Shown piece after piece: positions 16,123 through 23,641 of a DNA stretch of 26,160 bases (positions are counted from its first letter, which is position 1; every line of letters begins with the position of its first letter). Source of the stretch: a virus; IMG/VR virus record IMGVR_UViG_3300044729_004026, positions 1 through 26,160 of that record; one strand, 5' to 3'. Under the pieces are notes generated by a model. The model ran no database searches. It was given only the letters and a program-made list of their open reading frames with translations, and was not told where the DNA came from. The translations under genes and the position numbers were made by a program.

Positions 16123-17003
16123 GCGAAAACGCGATCATCGGCTTCCCGACGCATACCGCGCTGTCAACGCCCGGCGCTTGGACTGGCGCATGGGCGGCGG
16201 CTTGGCCGATCGGCAATGTGAACGAATTGCCGCTCGGTCGGGTTGCGCGATCGGTTGATGTCGCCCCGGCTTCCACGAAATTCGAGATGCTGTTGCCCCG
16301 TGAACTGCCGGTTCAGATGGTCACGCTGATCAATCATAACGCCAGCAATGACGCGACCGTCCGCGTGCGGGTCTATGGCGATACTGGGGCAACCTTGCTG
16401 CTGTGGGATAGCGGTCCCGGCCTGTCGGGCACTGGATCGCCGTTCTGGCCAGCGGTCTACAATACCCTGGATCTGGAGTGGGAAGATCCGCGCTGGTGGG
16501 ATGGGAAGTACAGCGAAGACGAGAAAATCGGGAACATCCCGATCTTGCCCCTGATCGCGCCTGCCCCGGTTGCGGGTCGATTGATCCGGGTTGAAGTAAC
16601 CGACTCGTTAAACCCGGATGGTTACTTCCAAGTTGGCTATGTCGATGTAGCGGCGGTCTGGCAGCCGACAGTGAATTTCAGGTATGGCGCGCAATATGGC
16701 CTGATCGACCGCACGGCGGCGTTAGAGGCAGAAGGCGGCGCGCTGTATTTCAATGAGCGCGGCGACAAGAAAGTCTTCCGGGGAAGCATCGATTACTTAC
16801 CGAGATTGGAAGCGCGCGGGAAAGCGTTTGAGATGCAGCGGCAGATGAAAACATCCCGCCCGTTCGTTTGGGTGCCGTTCCCGAATCGATCGGAAACGCT
16901 GCTGACACAAAGCTTTCTGGCCTTCAACGCCGGGCTTGATCCGATCGAAATGGCATTTTTTGACCGGGATACCGTCCCGCTCAACTTCACGGAGGTTCGC
17001 TAA
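16119..17003 (+). CDS. Conserved tail-tip protein
   Basis: A 294-residue protein in the tail-tip block, coupled by ATGA to the gene before and by TAATG to the fibre gene after. It is beta-rich with many aromatic residues ([39 protein letters not shown]), and the middle [21 protein letters not shown] resembles a jelly-roll carbohydrate-binding pattern. The C-terminus ([20 protein letters not shown]) looks like a conserved partner-binding segment. It could bind sugar or connect hub and fibre. An interlocked pair of inverted repeats lies inside the coding sequence at 16584-16628. Confidence 0.55.
   Translation: MSENAIIGFPTHTALSTPGAWTGAWAAAWPIGNVNELPLGRVARSVDVAPASTKFEMLLPRELPVQMVTLINHNASNDATVRVRVYGDTGATLLLWDSGPGLSGTGSPFWPAVYNTLDLEWEDPRWWDGKYSEDEKIGNIPILPLIAPAPVAGRLIRVEVTDSLNPDGYFQVGYVDVAAVWQPTVNFRYGAQYGLIDRTAALEAEGGALYFNERGDKKVFRGSIDYLPRLEARGKAFEMQRQMKTSRPFVWVPFPNRSETLLTQSFLAFNAGLDPIEMAFFDRDTVPLNFTEVR
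16584..16628. repeat. Interlocked double inverted repeat in coding sequence
   Basis: Four adjacent 9-base blocks occur in the order A, B, spacer, A', B'. A is ATCCGGGTT (16584-16592) and B is GAAGTAACC (16593-16601). After nine spacer bases come A' AACCCGGAT (16611-16619) and B' GGTTACTTC (16620-16628). A pairs perfectly with A', and B with B'. The two hairpins cannot both form easily because no linker separates A from B or A' from B', so they would be alternatives. The block encodes [16 protein letters not shown]. Confidence 0.7.
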
Positions 17004-18685
17004 TGGCGTCGGTAACCGCGAACGGAAACACCACTACAGACGATTCAGACCCGAACACGGGGCTTGGTGGCGGCGGTCATCGCCAACGGCTCATCCCCTT
17101 GTTCAGTGACAGCCTGCTCGAAATCGGCGCGCAAGTCGGCAATGTGCTGGGCTTCGGCACGCGGTTCCTGTTCAACACGGGATTAACAGCGGCTGATCCA
17201 GGGCCGGGCTTGCTGCGCTTCAACAATGCGGCAGCGGCGTCGGCAACGGCGGTTTACATCGACAATTTGAACACGGCGGGCGGGGATGTCTCTGGCTGGC
17301 TGGCCGTCATCGGGACCAATCGCGGGCAGATTCATATCCGCAATCCCGCTGGCAACAAGTGGCGGCTTTACAATGTGACCAGCGCGACCGCCAACGGTGG
17401 GTGGGCCACCATCAACGTGACCTATCAGGCTGGCCTTGGGGGTGAATTCACGGCGGACGAAACGCTGATTTTGTCCCTTGCGCCAGCCGGCCCGGCCGGA
17501 AGCGTTTCAGCCGCCGGTGATGGCAATATCAGCGCGCCGGGCATTGCGTTCAATAGTCAGCTTAATCTCGGTCTCTATCGTAAGTCCGCCAGCCTGATCG
17601 CGCTGGCGGCGGGTGGGGCGGACCTGCTGGAGCTGCGCCCGGCGACTCAGGCGGAAGCGCAAGCCGGCACGAATGCGCTGGCGGTGATGACGCCTCTTAT
17701 GGCGGCGCGCGCGCGGCTGGCAAACCGAGAAACGAGGACGGCGAACGCACTCCTTGTTGCGGGTGATTCTGGAAAATACATCGATATCACTGCCAATAGC
17801 TTCACGCAGACTTTTACCGCCGCCGCTACCCTTACATCAACATGGGCAGTAATGCTGGGAAATTCGGGAACGGGCGACATCACCCTTGACCCGAATGCCT
17901 CTGAAACAATTGACGGGCTTACCAGCTTCGTCATGTATCCAGGTGAAGTCAGGCTGATTTATTGCACCGGTACTGGCTTTGTTTCAAAAGTGTTGTCGCC
18001 GTTCTCTAAGGAATACACGGCGTCGGGAACCTTTGTGAAGCCACCGGGATATTCGCGGTTTCCCACCACGATTTGGTCGGGCGGCGCATCGGGTGAAAAA
18101 AACTCTGCCGGGGCGCGTGGTGGGCCGGGCGGCGGGTGTTTTTCGTCGGTGGTTCCCGCTGTAAGGCTTCCTGCCTCCATTACAATGACGGTCGGCGCGG
18201 GCGGCGCGGCAGTAACCGGAACAGCCGTTGGCAATCCAGGTGGGGCGTCCAGCATTGGCACGCTGCTGGAAGTGGCAGGCGCAACCGCTGATATCGGCGG
18301 TTCGGTTAACCAAGGGTCGGGCTATCCGGTTGATTCTGGAGCCTGGATTTATGAGGGGCTTCGGGTCGCGAGTGCTTTTGCCTTTGGTCCCGGCCAAAGG
18401 CAAAACAGCGCAGTCAACACACTGTACGGCGGCGCGTCTAACACCAGCGCGGGAAGCACTTCAAGAAATTCAGTGTTCGGCGGCGCGTCTGGTGGTTCGG
18501 TCGATAGCGGCGGCGTCATTCAAGCGCCGGGCACCTCGTCGTTTGCCGGAAACGGCGGCGCGGCGGGGAACTCGGTCAACGGCACCGATGGCGCGATTCC
18601 GGGCGGAGGTGGCGGCGCAACGCGAACGGGCGCTCAGTCTGGAGCGGGCGGGCGCGGTGAAATTCACATTTCGGGAGTGATCTAA
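17003..18685 (+). CDS. Tail fibre with glycine-rich tip
   Basis: A 560-residue protein. The N-terminal 100 residues ([22 protein letters not shown]) would attach to the tail tip. The middle has strand repeats of fibre type ([25 protein letters not shown]). From about residue 350 the protein turns glycine/serine/alanine-rich ([38 protein letters not shown]) and ends [12 protein letters not shown], a form seen in phage adhesin tips of the T-even gp38/S16 kind, where polyglycine loops display receptor-binding segments. It is the best candidate for host recognition. The start overlaps the previous stop (TAATG). A perfect 12-bp hairpin lies in its tip region at 18376-18405. Confidence 0.75.
   Translation: MASVTANGNTTTDDSDPNTGLGGGGHRQRLIPLFSDSLLEIGAQVGNVLGFGTRFLFNTGLTAADPGPGLLRFNNAAAASATAVYIDNLNTAGGDVSGWLAVIGTNRGQIHIRNPAGNKWRLYNVTSATANGGWATINVTYQAGLGGEFTADETLILSLAPAGPAGSVSAAGDGNISAPGIAFNSQLNLGLYRKSASLIALAAGGADLLELRPATQAEAQAGTNALAVMTPLMAARARLANRETRTANALLVAGDSGKYIDITANSFTQTFTAAATLTSTWAVMLGNSGTGDITLDPNASETIDGLTSFVMYPGEVRLIYCTGTGFVSKVLSPFSKEYTASGTFVKPPGYSRFPTTIWSGGASGEKNSAGARGGPGGGCFSSVVPAVRLPASITMTVGAGGAAVTGTAVGNPGGASSIGTLLEVAGATADIGGSVNQGSGYPVDSGAWIYEGLRVASAFAFGPGQRQNSAVNTLYGGASNTSAGSTSRNSVFGGASGGSVDSGGVIQAPGTSSFAGNGGAAGNSVNGTDGAIPGGGGGATRTGAQSGAGGRGEIHISGVI
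18376..18405. repeat. Perfect 12-bp inverted repeat in the fibre tip
   Basis: TTTTGCCTTTGG (18376-18387) and CCAAAGGCAAAA (18394-18405) are exact reverse complements separated by TCCCGG. There is no T-run on the plus strand after the stem, so a terminator is unlikely. It lies where the glycine-rich adhesin part begins to vary in composition and encodes [10 protein letters not shown]. Confidence 0.75.
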
Positions 18686-19149
18686 TGGCCCGCTTTCATT
18701 TGGTCAAAGACGGCGTTGTGACGAACACCGTGGTGTGGGACAGCCCGCCGCCGCCGTCAGCTTATCCAGAATTCGACGTGGTTCAGGGTGAAAGCGGGGG
18801 CATCGGCTGGCTTTGGGACGGCGTGGCATTGCAGCCGCCCCCACCGGCCCCGCCGCCCGTGCCTGTACCAGCCTCGATCACGCGGCTTCAGCTCATTCTG
18901 GGCATGACGTTCGCCGGGTTGATCACGGCGGAAGAAGGCGAGAATGCTGCGAATGGAACGGCTATTCCCGCCGTGGTCAAGGCGGTGTTTGACAGCCTTC
19001 CCGTTGAAGCCGGGGTAGAAGCCCGCATTCGCTGGGCTGCGATGAAGGAGGCCGAGCGCGGCAATCCGCTGGTCGCCGCCGTGGCAAGTGCTGCCGGCAA
19101 GAGCGCGGCGGAGATGGATCAATACTTCCGGGATTGGAGTCAGCTATGA
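18685..19149 (+). CDS. Fibre-associated protein, chaperone-like
   Basis: A 154-residue protein that overlaps the fibre stop (TAATG). The N-terminus ([20 protein letters not shown], then PEFDVVQGESGGIGWLWDG) is a small beta domain common in proteins placed directly after phage fibre genes. A polyproline linker (residues about 52-62) joins it to a helical C-terminal domain (TRLQLILGMTFAGLITAEEGENAANG). Such two-part proteins often help fibre folding or attach to the fibre. The chaperone label rests on position and shape only. Confidence 0.5.
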   Translation: MARFHLVKDGVVTNTVVWDSPPPPSAYPEFDVVQGESGGIGWLWDGVALQPPPPAPPPVPVPASITRLQLILGMTFAGLITAEEGENAANGTAIPAVVKAVFDSLPVEAGVEARIRWAAMKEAERGNPLVAAVASAAGKSAAEMDQYFRDWSQL

Positions 19150-19385
19150 CCCTGCTTCTGAACTACCTTTACAACGTAATGGTTGCGCTCTCGCAACTCT
19201 TCAATGTCTTGGTTTTGCTTGGTGACCCGGATGAAACCACTTCCGGCCGGATCGGCAAGAGCCTCGCCTCGGGTGGCTGGGCTGCCCGCGTGCCGTGGCC
19301 GGGCTTTATGCGTCGGCACTTCCTCGCTTCAATCGAGCTGAACGAGGGCGCGGACAGCGCAGCCGGACGTAGGAGCCGGGCATGA
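19146..19385 (+). CDS. Small conserved phage protein, membrane-like N-terminus
   Basis: 79 residues from ATG 19146, which overlaps the previous stop (ATGA); GGAG at 19135-19138 serves it. The in-frame TTG at 19134 is less likely. The first 28 residues are hydrophobic (LLLNYLYNVMVALSQLFNVLVLLG), followed by GDPDETTSGRIGKS, a motif recalled from small proteins in phage lysis regions. The product may sit in the membrane. It is coupled by ATGA to the next gene. No biochemical role is known to me. Confidence 0.6.
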   Translation: MTLLLNYLYNVMVALSQLFNVLVLLGDPDETTSGRIGKSLASGGWAARVPWPGFMRRHFLASIELNEGADSAAGRRSRA

Positions 19386-19723
19386 GCGGGGGCGGGAATG
19401 GCGGCGATCGCCGCGCTTCACCCAATCAATTCAAAATGCTGATCCAATCCTGGCCGATCGTGGCCACGCTGGCCGGGTCGCTGATCGCGGGTCTGATGCA
19501 GTGGTCGGAAGTGCGCCGCGATTTGAGCGTCATCGAGCGGCGCTTGATCGACGCTGATCGCCGGGTCATCGCGCTTGAGGCGGCAGATGCCGCTCATGCC
19601 GCTGCGATGACGGATTTGAGGCTTGGCTTGGCCAGAATCGAAGGGCTGCTGAACGCGATCAAGATCGACATCGAAACCCAGCCACCGCCGCGCCCGCGTC
19701 GCCGGGCGAACTTAGAACAATGA
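19382..19723 (+). CDS. Membrane protein with coiled coil, lysis region
   Basis: A 113-residue protein with one membrane segment (SWPIVATLAGSLIAGLMQW, residues about 24-42) after a glycine-rich start. A coiled coil of heptad type follows (RDLSVIERRLIDADRRVIALE...MTDLRLGLARIEGLLNAIK), then a basic proline-rich tail. The layout recalls XhlA-like holin accessory proteins, though those place the membrane segment at the C-terminus. A holin helper or anti-holin is possible. It overlaps the gene before by ATGA. Confidence 0.45.
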   Translation: MSGGGNGGDRRASPNQFKMLIQSWPIVATLAGSLIAGLMQWSEVRRDLSVIERRLIDADRRVIALEAADAAHAAAMTDLRLGLARIEGLLNAIKIDIETQPPPRPRRRANLEQ

Positions 19724-19736
19724 CCGGGGTTGTTTG

Positions 19737-20015
19737 ATGGCAAATCCGTTTTATGAACCGCCGCCCCGCCTGCCCCGCCCGATACGCCCGGCCGGCCGGC
19801 TGAACGCGCAGACCTACGATCTGGCCAGCGAGGGGCAGATGATCGCGGTCACGATCGCGCGGGATGCCGAGACGGGGCAAGCTCTGGAAATCGTGCTGCA
19901 TGGGCCAAAGGTCGGCTCAACCCTGGATCTGCTGTTCCAGGATCTTGGGGCGGCGCTGTCGCGCCTGATCCAGAACCGCGACCCCGTGACCGGCGCGCCG
20001 TTTCGCACGGATTAA
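19737..20015 (+). CDS. Hypothetical protein, lysis region
   Basis: 92 residues from ATG 19737, chosen over TTG 19734. A proline-rich opening (FYEPPPRLPRPIRPAGRLNA) precedes a small alpha-beta domain (EGQMIAVTIARDAETGQALEIVLHG, then GSTLDLLFQDLGAALSRLIQNRD). It lies 13 bases after the previous stop with a GGGG ribosome site, and is followed by an AAAGGAG site for the next gene. No family recognised. The setting suggests a late-expressed accessory protein. Confidence 0.55.
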   Translation: MANPFYEPPPRLPRPIRPAGRLNAQTYDLASEGQMIAVTIARDAETGQALEIVLHGPKVGSTLDLLFQDLGAALSRLIQNRDPVTGAPFRTD

Positions 20016-20028
20016 AGGAGTAATCAAG

Positions 20029-20220
20029 ATGATCAACACTGGCTTCCCCGCCGTGAGCGGAGAAGGGGCGATGGGGGCGATCGACCAATTTGTTGAAACC
20101 AACAAATTGGTTCCGTTCCCGAAAAACTGGCCATTGCATCGGGTGCCGACGCCGGACGAAGCGGCGCGCATGCGAGAGGCGATGCAGCGGCGGGAACGGC
20201 TGATGGAGGGAGCACCATGA
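20029..20220 (+). CDS. Hypothetical protein, 63 residues, upstream of endolysin
   Basis: Begins MINTGFPAVSGEGAMGAIDQ with a strong ribosome site AAAGGAG (20014-20020). The C-terminal half is a charged helix (PDEAARMREAMQRRERLMEG). Its stop overlaps the endolysin start (ATGA), so it may set endolysin translation by coupling. A perfect 12-bp hairpin lies within it (20084-20111), about 105 bases before the endolysin ATG. No known family. Confidence 0.6.
   Translation: MINTGFPAVSGEGAMGAIDQFVETNKLVPFPKNWPLHRVPTPDEAARMREAMQRRERLMEGAP
20084..20111. repeat. Perfect 12-bp inverted repeat upstream of endolysin
   Basis: ACCAATTTGTTG (20084-20095) and CAACAAATTGGT (20100-20111) are exact reverse complements around loop AAAC. 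The stem is AT-rich compared with its surroundings and is read as DQFVETNKLVP. No T-run follows, so it is not a standard terminator. The position just before the lysis enzyme suggests an mRNA pause, RNase processing site or protein-binding site. Confidence 0.8.
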
Positions 20221-20762
20221 TCGACCGGGAACTTGACGCCGCTGACAACGTGCTGCGCAAAGAAGGCGGGCATGTCTCGCACGCCGCCGACCCAGGCGGG
20301 GCGACCAATTGGGGCATGAGCCTGCGCTTTCTCTTGAGTGAGAAGCCTGAGTTTTTCGCGGGAATCACTTTGGATCAAGATAAAGACGGCGACATCGACG
20401 CCGAAGATGTCCGCGCGATGCCGCGCGAAGCGGCCGTGGAAATCCTTCGCCGTTGGTGGCGGCGCTATGGCTATGCCCGGCTTGCGGTAGGCGTCGGCGA
20501 AAAAACCTTCGATATGAGCGTCAACATGGGGCCGGGCCAAGCTCACCGCTTGCTTCAAAGGGCGATCAATGATTGCAGCGGCAGCGTCGTGGTTGATGGC
20601 GTGCTGGGCCCGCGCACCGTCGCCGCGGCGAACGCAATCAACCCGCAAAGGCTGCTGTCGCAAATCTGCACGCGACAGGCTGATTTCTACCAAGCCCTGG
20701 TGAAGCAAAACCCGCAATTACGCGTGTTTCTGCGCGGCTGGCTGAACCGGGCGGCGGCTTGA
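20217..20762 (+). CDS. Endolysin, GH108 muramidase with peptidoglycan-binding domain
   Basis: A 181-residue protein. The GH108 catalytic part has the N-terminal KEGGHVSHAADPGGATNWGM signature, with E16 as the likely catalytic acid. A loop DQDKDGDIDAED (53-64) fits the EF-hand calcium-binding spacing. Residues about 100-180 (DMSVNMGPGQAHRLLQRAIN, VVDGVLGPRTVAAANAI) match the PG-binding-3 domain that follows GH108. It cleaves the MurNAc-GlcNAc bond of the cell wall. No signal peptide or SAR segment is seen, so it needs a holin to reach the periplasm, and a holin candidate lies 12 bases downstream. Translation is coupled to the gene before by ATGA. Confidence 0.92.
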   Translation: MIDRELDAADNVLRKEGGHVSHAADPGGATNWGMSLRFLLSEKPEFFAGITLDQDKDGDIDAEDVRAMPREAAVEILRRWWRRYGYARLAVGVGEKTFDMSVNMGPGQAHRLLQRAINDCSGSVVVDGVLGPRTVAAANAINPQRLLSQICTRQADFYQALVKQNPQLRVFLRGWLNRAAA

Positions 20763-20774
20763 GGAGGTAATGAC

Positions 20775-20996
20775 ATGACCGAACGACTCCAACTGCAATG
20801 GGCGCGGCTGCTGGCCTATCTGGTCGCCCGCGCGAATGAAGCCAGCACTTGGGCCGGCTTGCTGTTCTTTCTGGGTGGCTGCGGTGTGACCGTCGGGGAG
20901 CGCTGGTCGATCATCATCGGCGGGCTTGGCGTCGCGATTGGTGGTTTGCTGCGTGCCGTGCTGCCTGATCATCTCGGCGGAAAGGACAATTCATGA
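20775..20996 (+). CDS. Class II holin candidate
   Basis: A 73-residue protein with two membrane segments: STWAGLLFFLGGCGVTVG (residues about 24-41) and WSIIIGGLGVAIGGLLRAVL (44-63). The ends are polar and charged, the usual form of class II holins that open the inner membrane at the programmed time. It has the strongest ribosome site in the lysis block (AGGAGGT, 20762-20768, six bases before ATG). It lies between endolysin and spanins, and its stop overlaps the Rz start (ATGA). Function is inferred from shape and place. Confidence 0.75.
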   Translation: MTERLQLQWARLLAYLVARANEASTWAGLLFFLGGCGVTVGERWSIIIGGLGVAIGGLLRAVLPDHLGGKDNS

Positions 20997-21466
20997 TCGG
21001 CCTGATTCCCGGCGCGGCCGGCTTGATCACGCGCAACATTGGTTTGCTGAAATGGCTGATCCCGGCCGGACTGATGATCGCGGCGGCGCTTTATGTCTGG
21101 AGCCTGTTGAGCGCGCTGGACCGAGCGGAAGCGACGATCACGCTGCAACGCGCGCAGCTCACGCAGGCGGCCGAAGCGAATCAAAGCCTGGTGGCGTCGA
21201 TCGACCGGCTGAAACGCGACCATCAGCAACAATTGCAGGCTTTGCAGCGGCAGGCCGATTCCGCTGCCCGCGCGGCGGCAAAAGCAGAAAAAGTGAGGCA
21301 ATATGTCGAAAGCTCAAAAGCGGCGGGCGGTGACGGGGTTGCTGCTCCTGTCTTGGATGGCGCTGTCAAGCGGTTGCGCCGCGCCAGAACCGACCCTGCT
21401 GATCAAAACCCAGATCGAACGCCCGTCCCTACCGGAAGCACTGCTGACCTGCCAGGACAGCCCTGA
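20993..21466 (+). CDS. Inner-membrane spanin, Rz-like
   Basis: A 157-residue protein with one N-terminal membrane anchor (LLKWLIPAGLMIAAALYVWSLL, residues about 18-39) and a long periplasmic coiled coil (residues about 42-105, rich in Q/A/L/R). This is the Rz plan: it joins the outer-membrane spanin across the periplasm and fuses inner and outer membranes in the last step of lysis. Its gene contains the start of the o-spanin gene in another frame, the usual Rz/Rz1 arrangement. The end is proline/aspartate-rich and appears dominated by the needs of the overlapping frame. Confidence 0.85.
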   Translation: MIGLIPGAAGLITRNIGLLKWLIPAGLMIAAALYVWSLLSALDRAEATITLQRAQLTQAAEANQSLVASIDRLKRDHQQQLQALQRQADSAARAAAKAEKVRQYVESSKAAGGDGVAAPVLDGAVKRLRRARTDPADQNPDRTPVPTGSTADLPGQP

Positions 21467-21608
21467 TCCACCGGAAAGCGCGGACGCGCTGTTTCAGTCG
21501 GACATCGCGGAATTCATGATCCAGCTCTGGCAAGCCGGCGAAGATTGCCGGTCAAAGCTGGCGGCCATCCGCGCGCTCATGCCCCCTTCTGTTCTCGAAA
21601 AAAGGTGA
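21303..21608 (+). CDS. Outer-membrane spanin lipoprotein, Rz1-like, overlapping Rz
   Basis: 101 residues in the +1 frame relative to Rz; it starts inside Rz and runs 142 bases past its end. The N-terminus has basic residues, a hydrophobic stretch (VTGLLLLSWMALSS) and Cys25 in LSSGC, so it should be lipidated by the Lgt/Lsp pathway. The serine at -3 makes the lipobox imperfect. The mature part is proline-rich (PEPTLL...RPSLPEALL...DSPDPPESADAL), as in other Rz1 proteins. Two later cysteines (CQDSP, GEDCRS) may form disulphides. Confidence 0.85.
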   Translation: MSKAQKRRAVTGLLLLSWMALSSGCAAPEPTLLIKTQIERPSLPEALLTCQDSPDPPESADALFQSDIAEFMIQLWQAGEDCRSKLAAIRALMPPSVLEKR

Positions 21609-21614
21609 TCTTTC

Positions 21615-23099
21615 ATGCCCGCGACTTCATTCACGGATCCAGGCTCGCGTCTCTATGGCGAGCAGTTGATCAAAATCGCCGCCCAATCTCCCGATGGCCG
21701 GCTCGCCGATGGCGTCATGTTGGTTGATCAGGATGGGAAACCCGCCTTGAGCGAGTCTGGTGCGGTTCTGATCGGGTCGGCGCAAGACAAATTCTACACG
21801 CAGTTTTTCAATTTCGACACCGTGATCGATTGGGAAGTGATCAGCGCAGCGTCGCTGTCCGGCACGGGCGCGTTCAGTCCGGGCCCGGCAGCGGGCATGA
21901 CGATCACCGGGCCTTTGGGCGGCGCTGCGGCGGCGTCAACGCCTTACATCAATGTGGCGACAGGATTGAATTCTGGCGCAGCAACGTTGATCCTCTGTCG
22001 CGATCAAGACAGCGGTGCGCCCTTGATCGTGCGTCCGCCGCTGCAAATTCGCGTGGCGCTCACCATGTCGCAGCGCTTGGCCGCGTCGGAAGTGCTGGTC
22101 GGGTTTTTTGAATGCGACCCGGTCACGGGAGAGCTGCGGCGCGGCAGCACTTATTCAACGGTAGACAGCCTGTTGAACATTCGCAATGTCGCCGCGCTGC
22201 GCCTTGATGGTGCGACTGCCACCCAGGCCAACCCGGTTTATCGCGCTGCCGAAAGCGGATTGTTTGCAGCCGGCGCAACGTCCTTCACGGGATTTACGAC
22301 AACCGCAACCGGCACCGGCCCAAACTTCTCGGCTCCGGACGAAATCATCATCGATTTCGAGCGAGACGCCCTGGTGTTCCGGACTGTCGATCTGAACAGC
22401 CCGACTGCGACATCGACCATCATTCGCCGGTCGGACGCCGTGCCGGACCCGTTGGCCTATTATCGCGCGGGCGTAATCATCTTGAATAACGCCGTGCCGG
22501 CCTCCAGCACGGACGTTCGGCTGCATATGTTCAATCTGTTGGACAGTACGCGCGTCGATGTCTCTCCGCGTCGCACGGCGGCCGATCTGCAAACCGCGCA
22601 GCCTGTAGCGCAGGTAGGCGCGATCAACGCTGTGGGCGCAGCGGCGCATGACGCTGCGGTTTCCGGCAATCCTCTTCTGTTGGCGGCGGAAGCGCGCGCG
22701 TCGAATCCGGCGGCGGTTTCAGCGGGTGGAGACACAGTGCGCTTGATCGCGACCATGATCGGCGCGTTGGTCGTTAAACAGCACGCGCTGCAAGAGGCGA
22801 CCTGGAATAACAGTGTTTCAGTGACCAGCACGACGGACGTCCCGTTGCAATCGGCGGCGGGTGCTGGGCTGCGCCGGCATCTGGTTGGGTTGTACGCGAT
22901 CAACACCGGGGCGGCGGCTGTGACGCTGAACTTGCGAGACGGCACGACTACGCGGTTGCCGCTGCTTTTGCCGCCGAACATTCCCGTACCTCTCGATTTA
23001 GCGGGGCTGATGACGGTTTCAGCGAACACGGTGCTGAACCTGAATCTGTCTGCAACTGGCACCGTGACCGTCACGGCCTGGGGCTACACGGCCCCGTAA
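21615..23099 (+). CDS. Virion-like structural protein after the lysis genes
   Basis: A 494-residue, beta-rich protein with few charged residues, of the type found in virion parts. The N-terminus (MPATSFTDPGSRLYGEQLIK, then DGVMLVDQDGKPALSESGAV) is probably an attachment segment. The middle is unassigned. The last 85 residues (LVGLYAINTGAAAVTLNLRDG...NTVLNLNLSATGTVTVTAWG) look like a small beta-sandwich recalled from the ends of phage decoration and tail accessory proteins. It may be a receptor-binding or decorating protein carried as a late accessory. No enzymatic motif seen. Confidence 0.55.
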   Translation: MPATSFTDPGSRLYGEQLIKIAAQSPDGRLADGVMLVDQDGKPALSESGAVLIGSAQDKFYTQFFNFDTVIDWEVISAASLSGTGAFSPGPAAGMTITGPLGGAAAASTPYINVATGLNSGAATLILCRDQDSGAPLIVRPPLQIRVALTMSQRLAASEVLVGFFECDPVTGELRRGSTYSTVDSLLNIRNVAALRLDGATATQANPVYRAAESGLFAAGATSFTGFTTTATGTGPNFSAPDEIIIDFERDALVFRTVDLNSPTATSTIIRRSDAVPDPLAYYRAGVIILNNAVPASSTDVRLHMFNLLDSTRVDVSPRRTAADLQTAQPVAQVGAINAVGAAAHDAAVSGNPLLLAAEARASNPAAVSAGGDTVRLIATMIGALVVKQHALQEATWNNSVSVTSTTDVPLQSAAGAGLRRHLVGLYAINTGAAAVTLNLRDGTTTRLPLLLPPNIPVPLDLAGLMTVSANTVLNLNLSATGTVTVTAWGYTAP

Positions 23100-23101
23100 C
23101 C

Positions 23102-23122
23102 TGTTTTCTCGAAAGGAAAACA
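23102..23122 (+). promoter_or_regulatory. Hairpin overlapping the ribosome site of the 23125 gene
   Basis: TGTTTTC (23102-23108) and GAAAACA (23116-23122) pair perfectly around loop TCGAAAG. The ribosome site AAAGGA (23112-23117) lies across the loop and the start of the 3' arm, and the ATG is three bases beyond the stem. Folding would limit ribosome access, so the gene may be weakly or conditionally translated. Confidence 0.4.
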
Positions 23123-23124
23123 AT

Positions 23125-23532
23125 ATGCCTCCAGTCTATCATACAATTCTGTCGATCGCGGACGCGATCTTTGTGGCTGTCGAAATGGTCGAGCGGGCGC
23201 GCTCGCAAACCAACAGTCAAATGTACGGCTTCCTCATGGAGTCGGAAGAGGAGACGCCGCCCACCAATGAAGAAATCTTGGCGGAAGCACGCCGGCTTAA
23301 CTATTTCGATGAAATCCCGACTGAATTCATTGAATATGGATTCAACCACACAGAAGCGCTCGGTGAAAACGGACCTTACCGGCATAGCGTTTTTGTCAAT
23401 CTCTATGATATGACGGACTACCAGGATCGCAACGTCGAGTTCAAAATTCCTCGGGGCGATCTGCCAACCCCCTTCACGAATGACGACGTAATTGCCTGGG
23501 GTGTCGCGAACGGGTTGTTGAACCCGTCGTAA
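23125..23532 (+). CDS. Hypothetical acidic protein, last late gene
   Basis: A 135-residue acidic protein (MESEEETPPTNEEILAEARRLNYFDEIPTEF in its middle). It shows no membrane segment and no family I recognise. Its DNA is visibly richer in A and T than the neighbouring genes, with codons such as ata, aat and tta uncommon elsewhere in the window, which hints at a separate origin. It is the last rightward gene before the terminator and starts 26 bases after the virion-like gene. Its position fits an accessory (moron) gene. Confidence 0.6.
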   Translation: MPPVYHTILSIADAIFVAVEMVERARSQTNSQMYGFLMESEEETPPTNEEILAEARRLNYFDEIPTEFIEYGFNHTEALGENGPYRHSVFVNLYDMTDYQDRNVEFKIPRGDLPTPFTNDDVIAWGVANGLLNPS

Positions 23533-23541
23533 TCTGTTTCC

Positions 23542-23600
23542 CTGCCAGGGCTGAACGCCCCGGCTTCGCAGCGGCTTTTCATGTAGGCCCTGGTGGGGGA
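23542..23600 (+). other. Structured 3' untranslated region
   Basis: GCCAGGGC (23544-23551) can pair with GCCCTGGT (23587-23594), enclosing smaller hairpins such as GGGC/GCCC and GGCT-TCGC-AGC. It lies between the last late gene and the terminator. It could protect or process the mRNA end, or be part of a small RNA ending at the terminator. This is seen only as base-pairing potential. Confidence 0.3.
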
Positions 23601-23641
23601 TTGTCATCAAGAAGTTCGTCAATTTTTCCGCTGAAATTGGT

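Noticed and set aside
16584-16628. Reading the interlocked repeats as an RNA pseudoknot
   Set aside because: There are no linker bases between A and B or between A' and B', so both 9-bp stems could not form together; alternative hairpins are more likely.
23542-23600. A second terminator just after the last late gene
   Set aside because: The stems are interrupted and the following bases are not a T-run; the strong terminator at 23642-23681 is sufficient.
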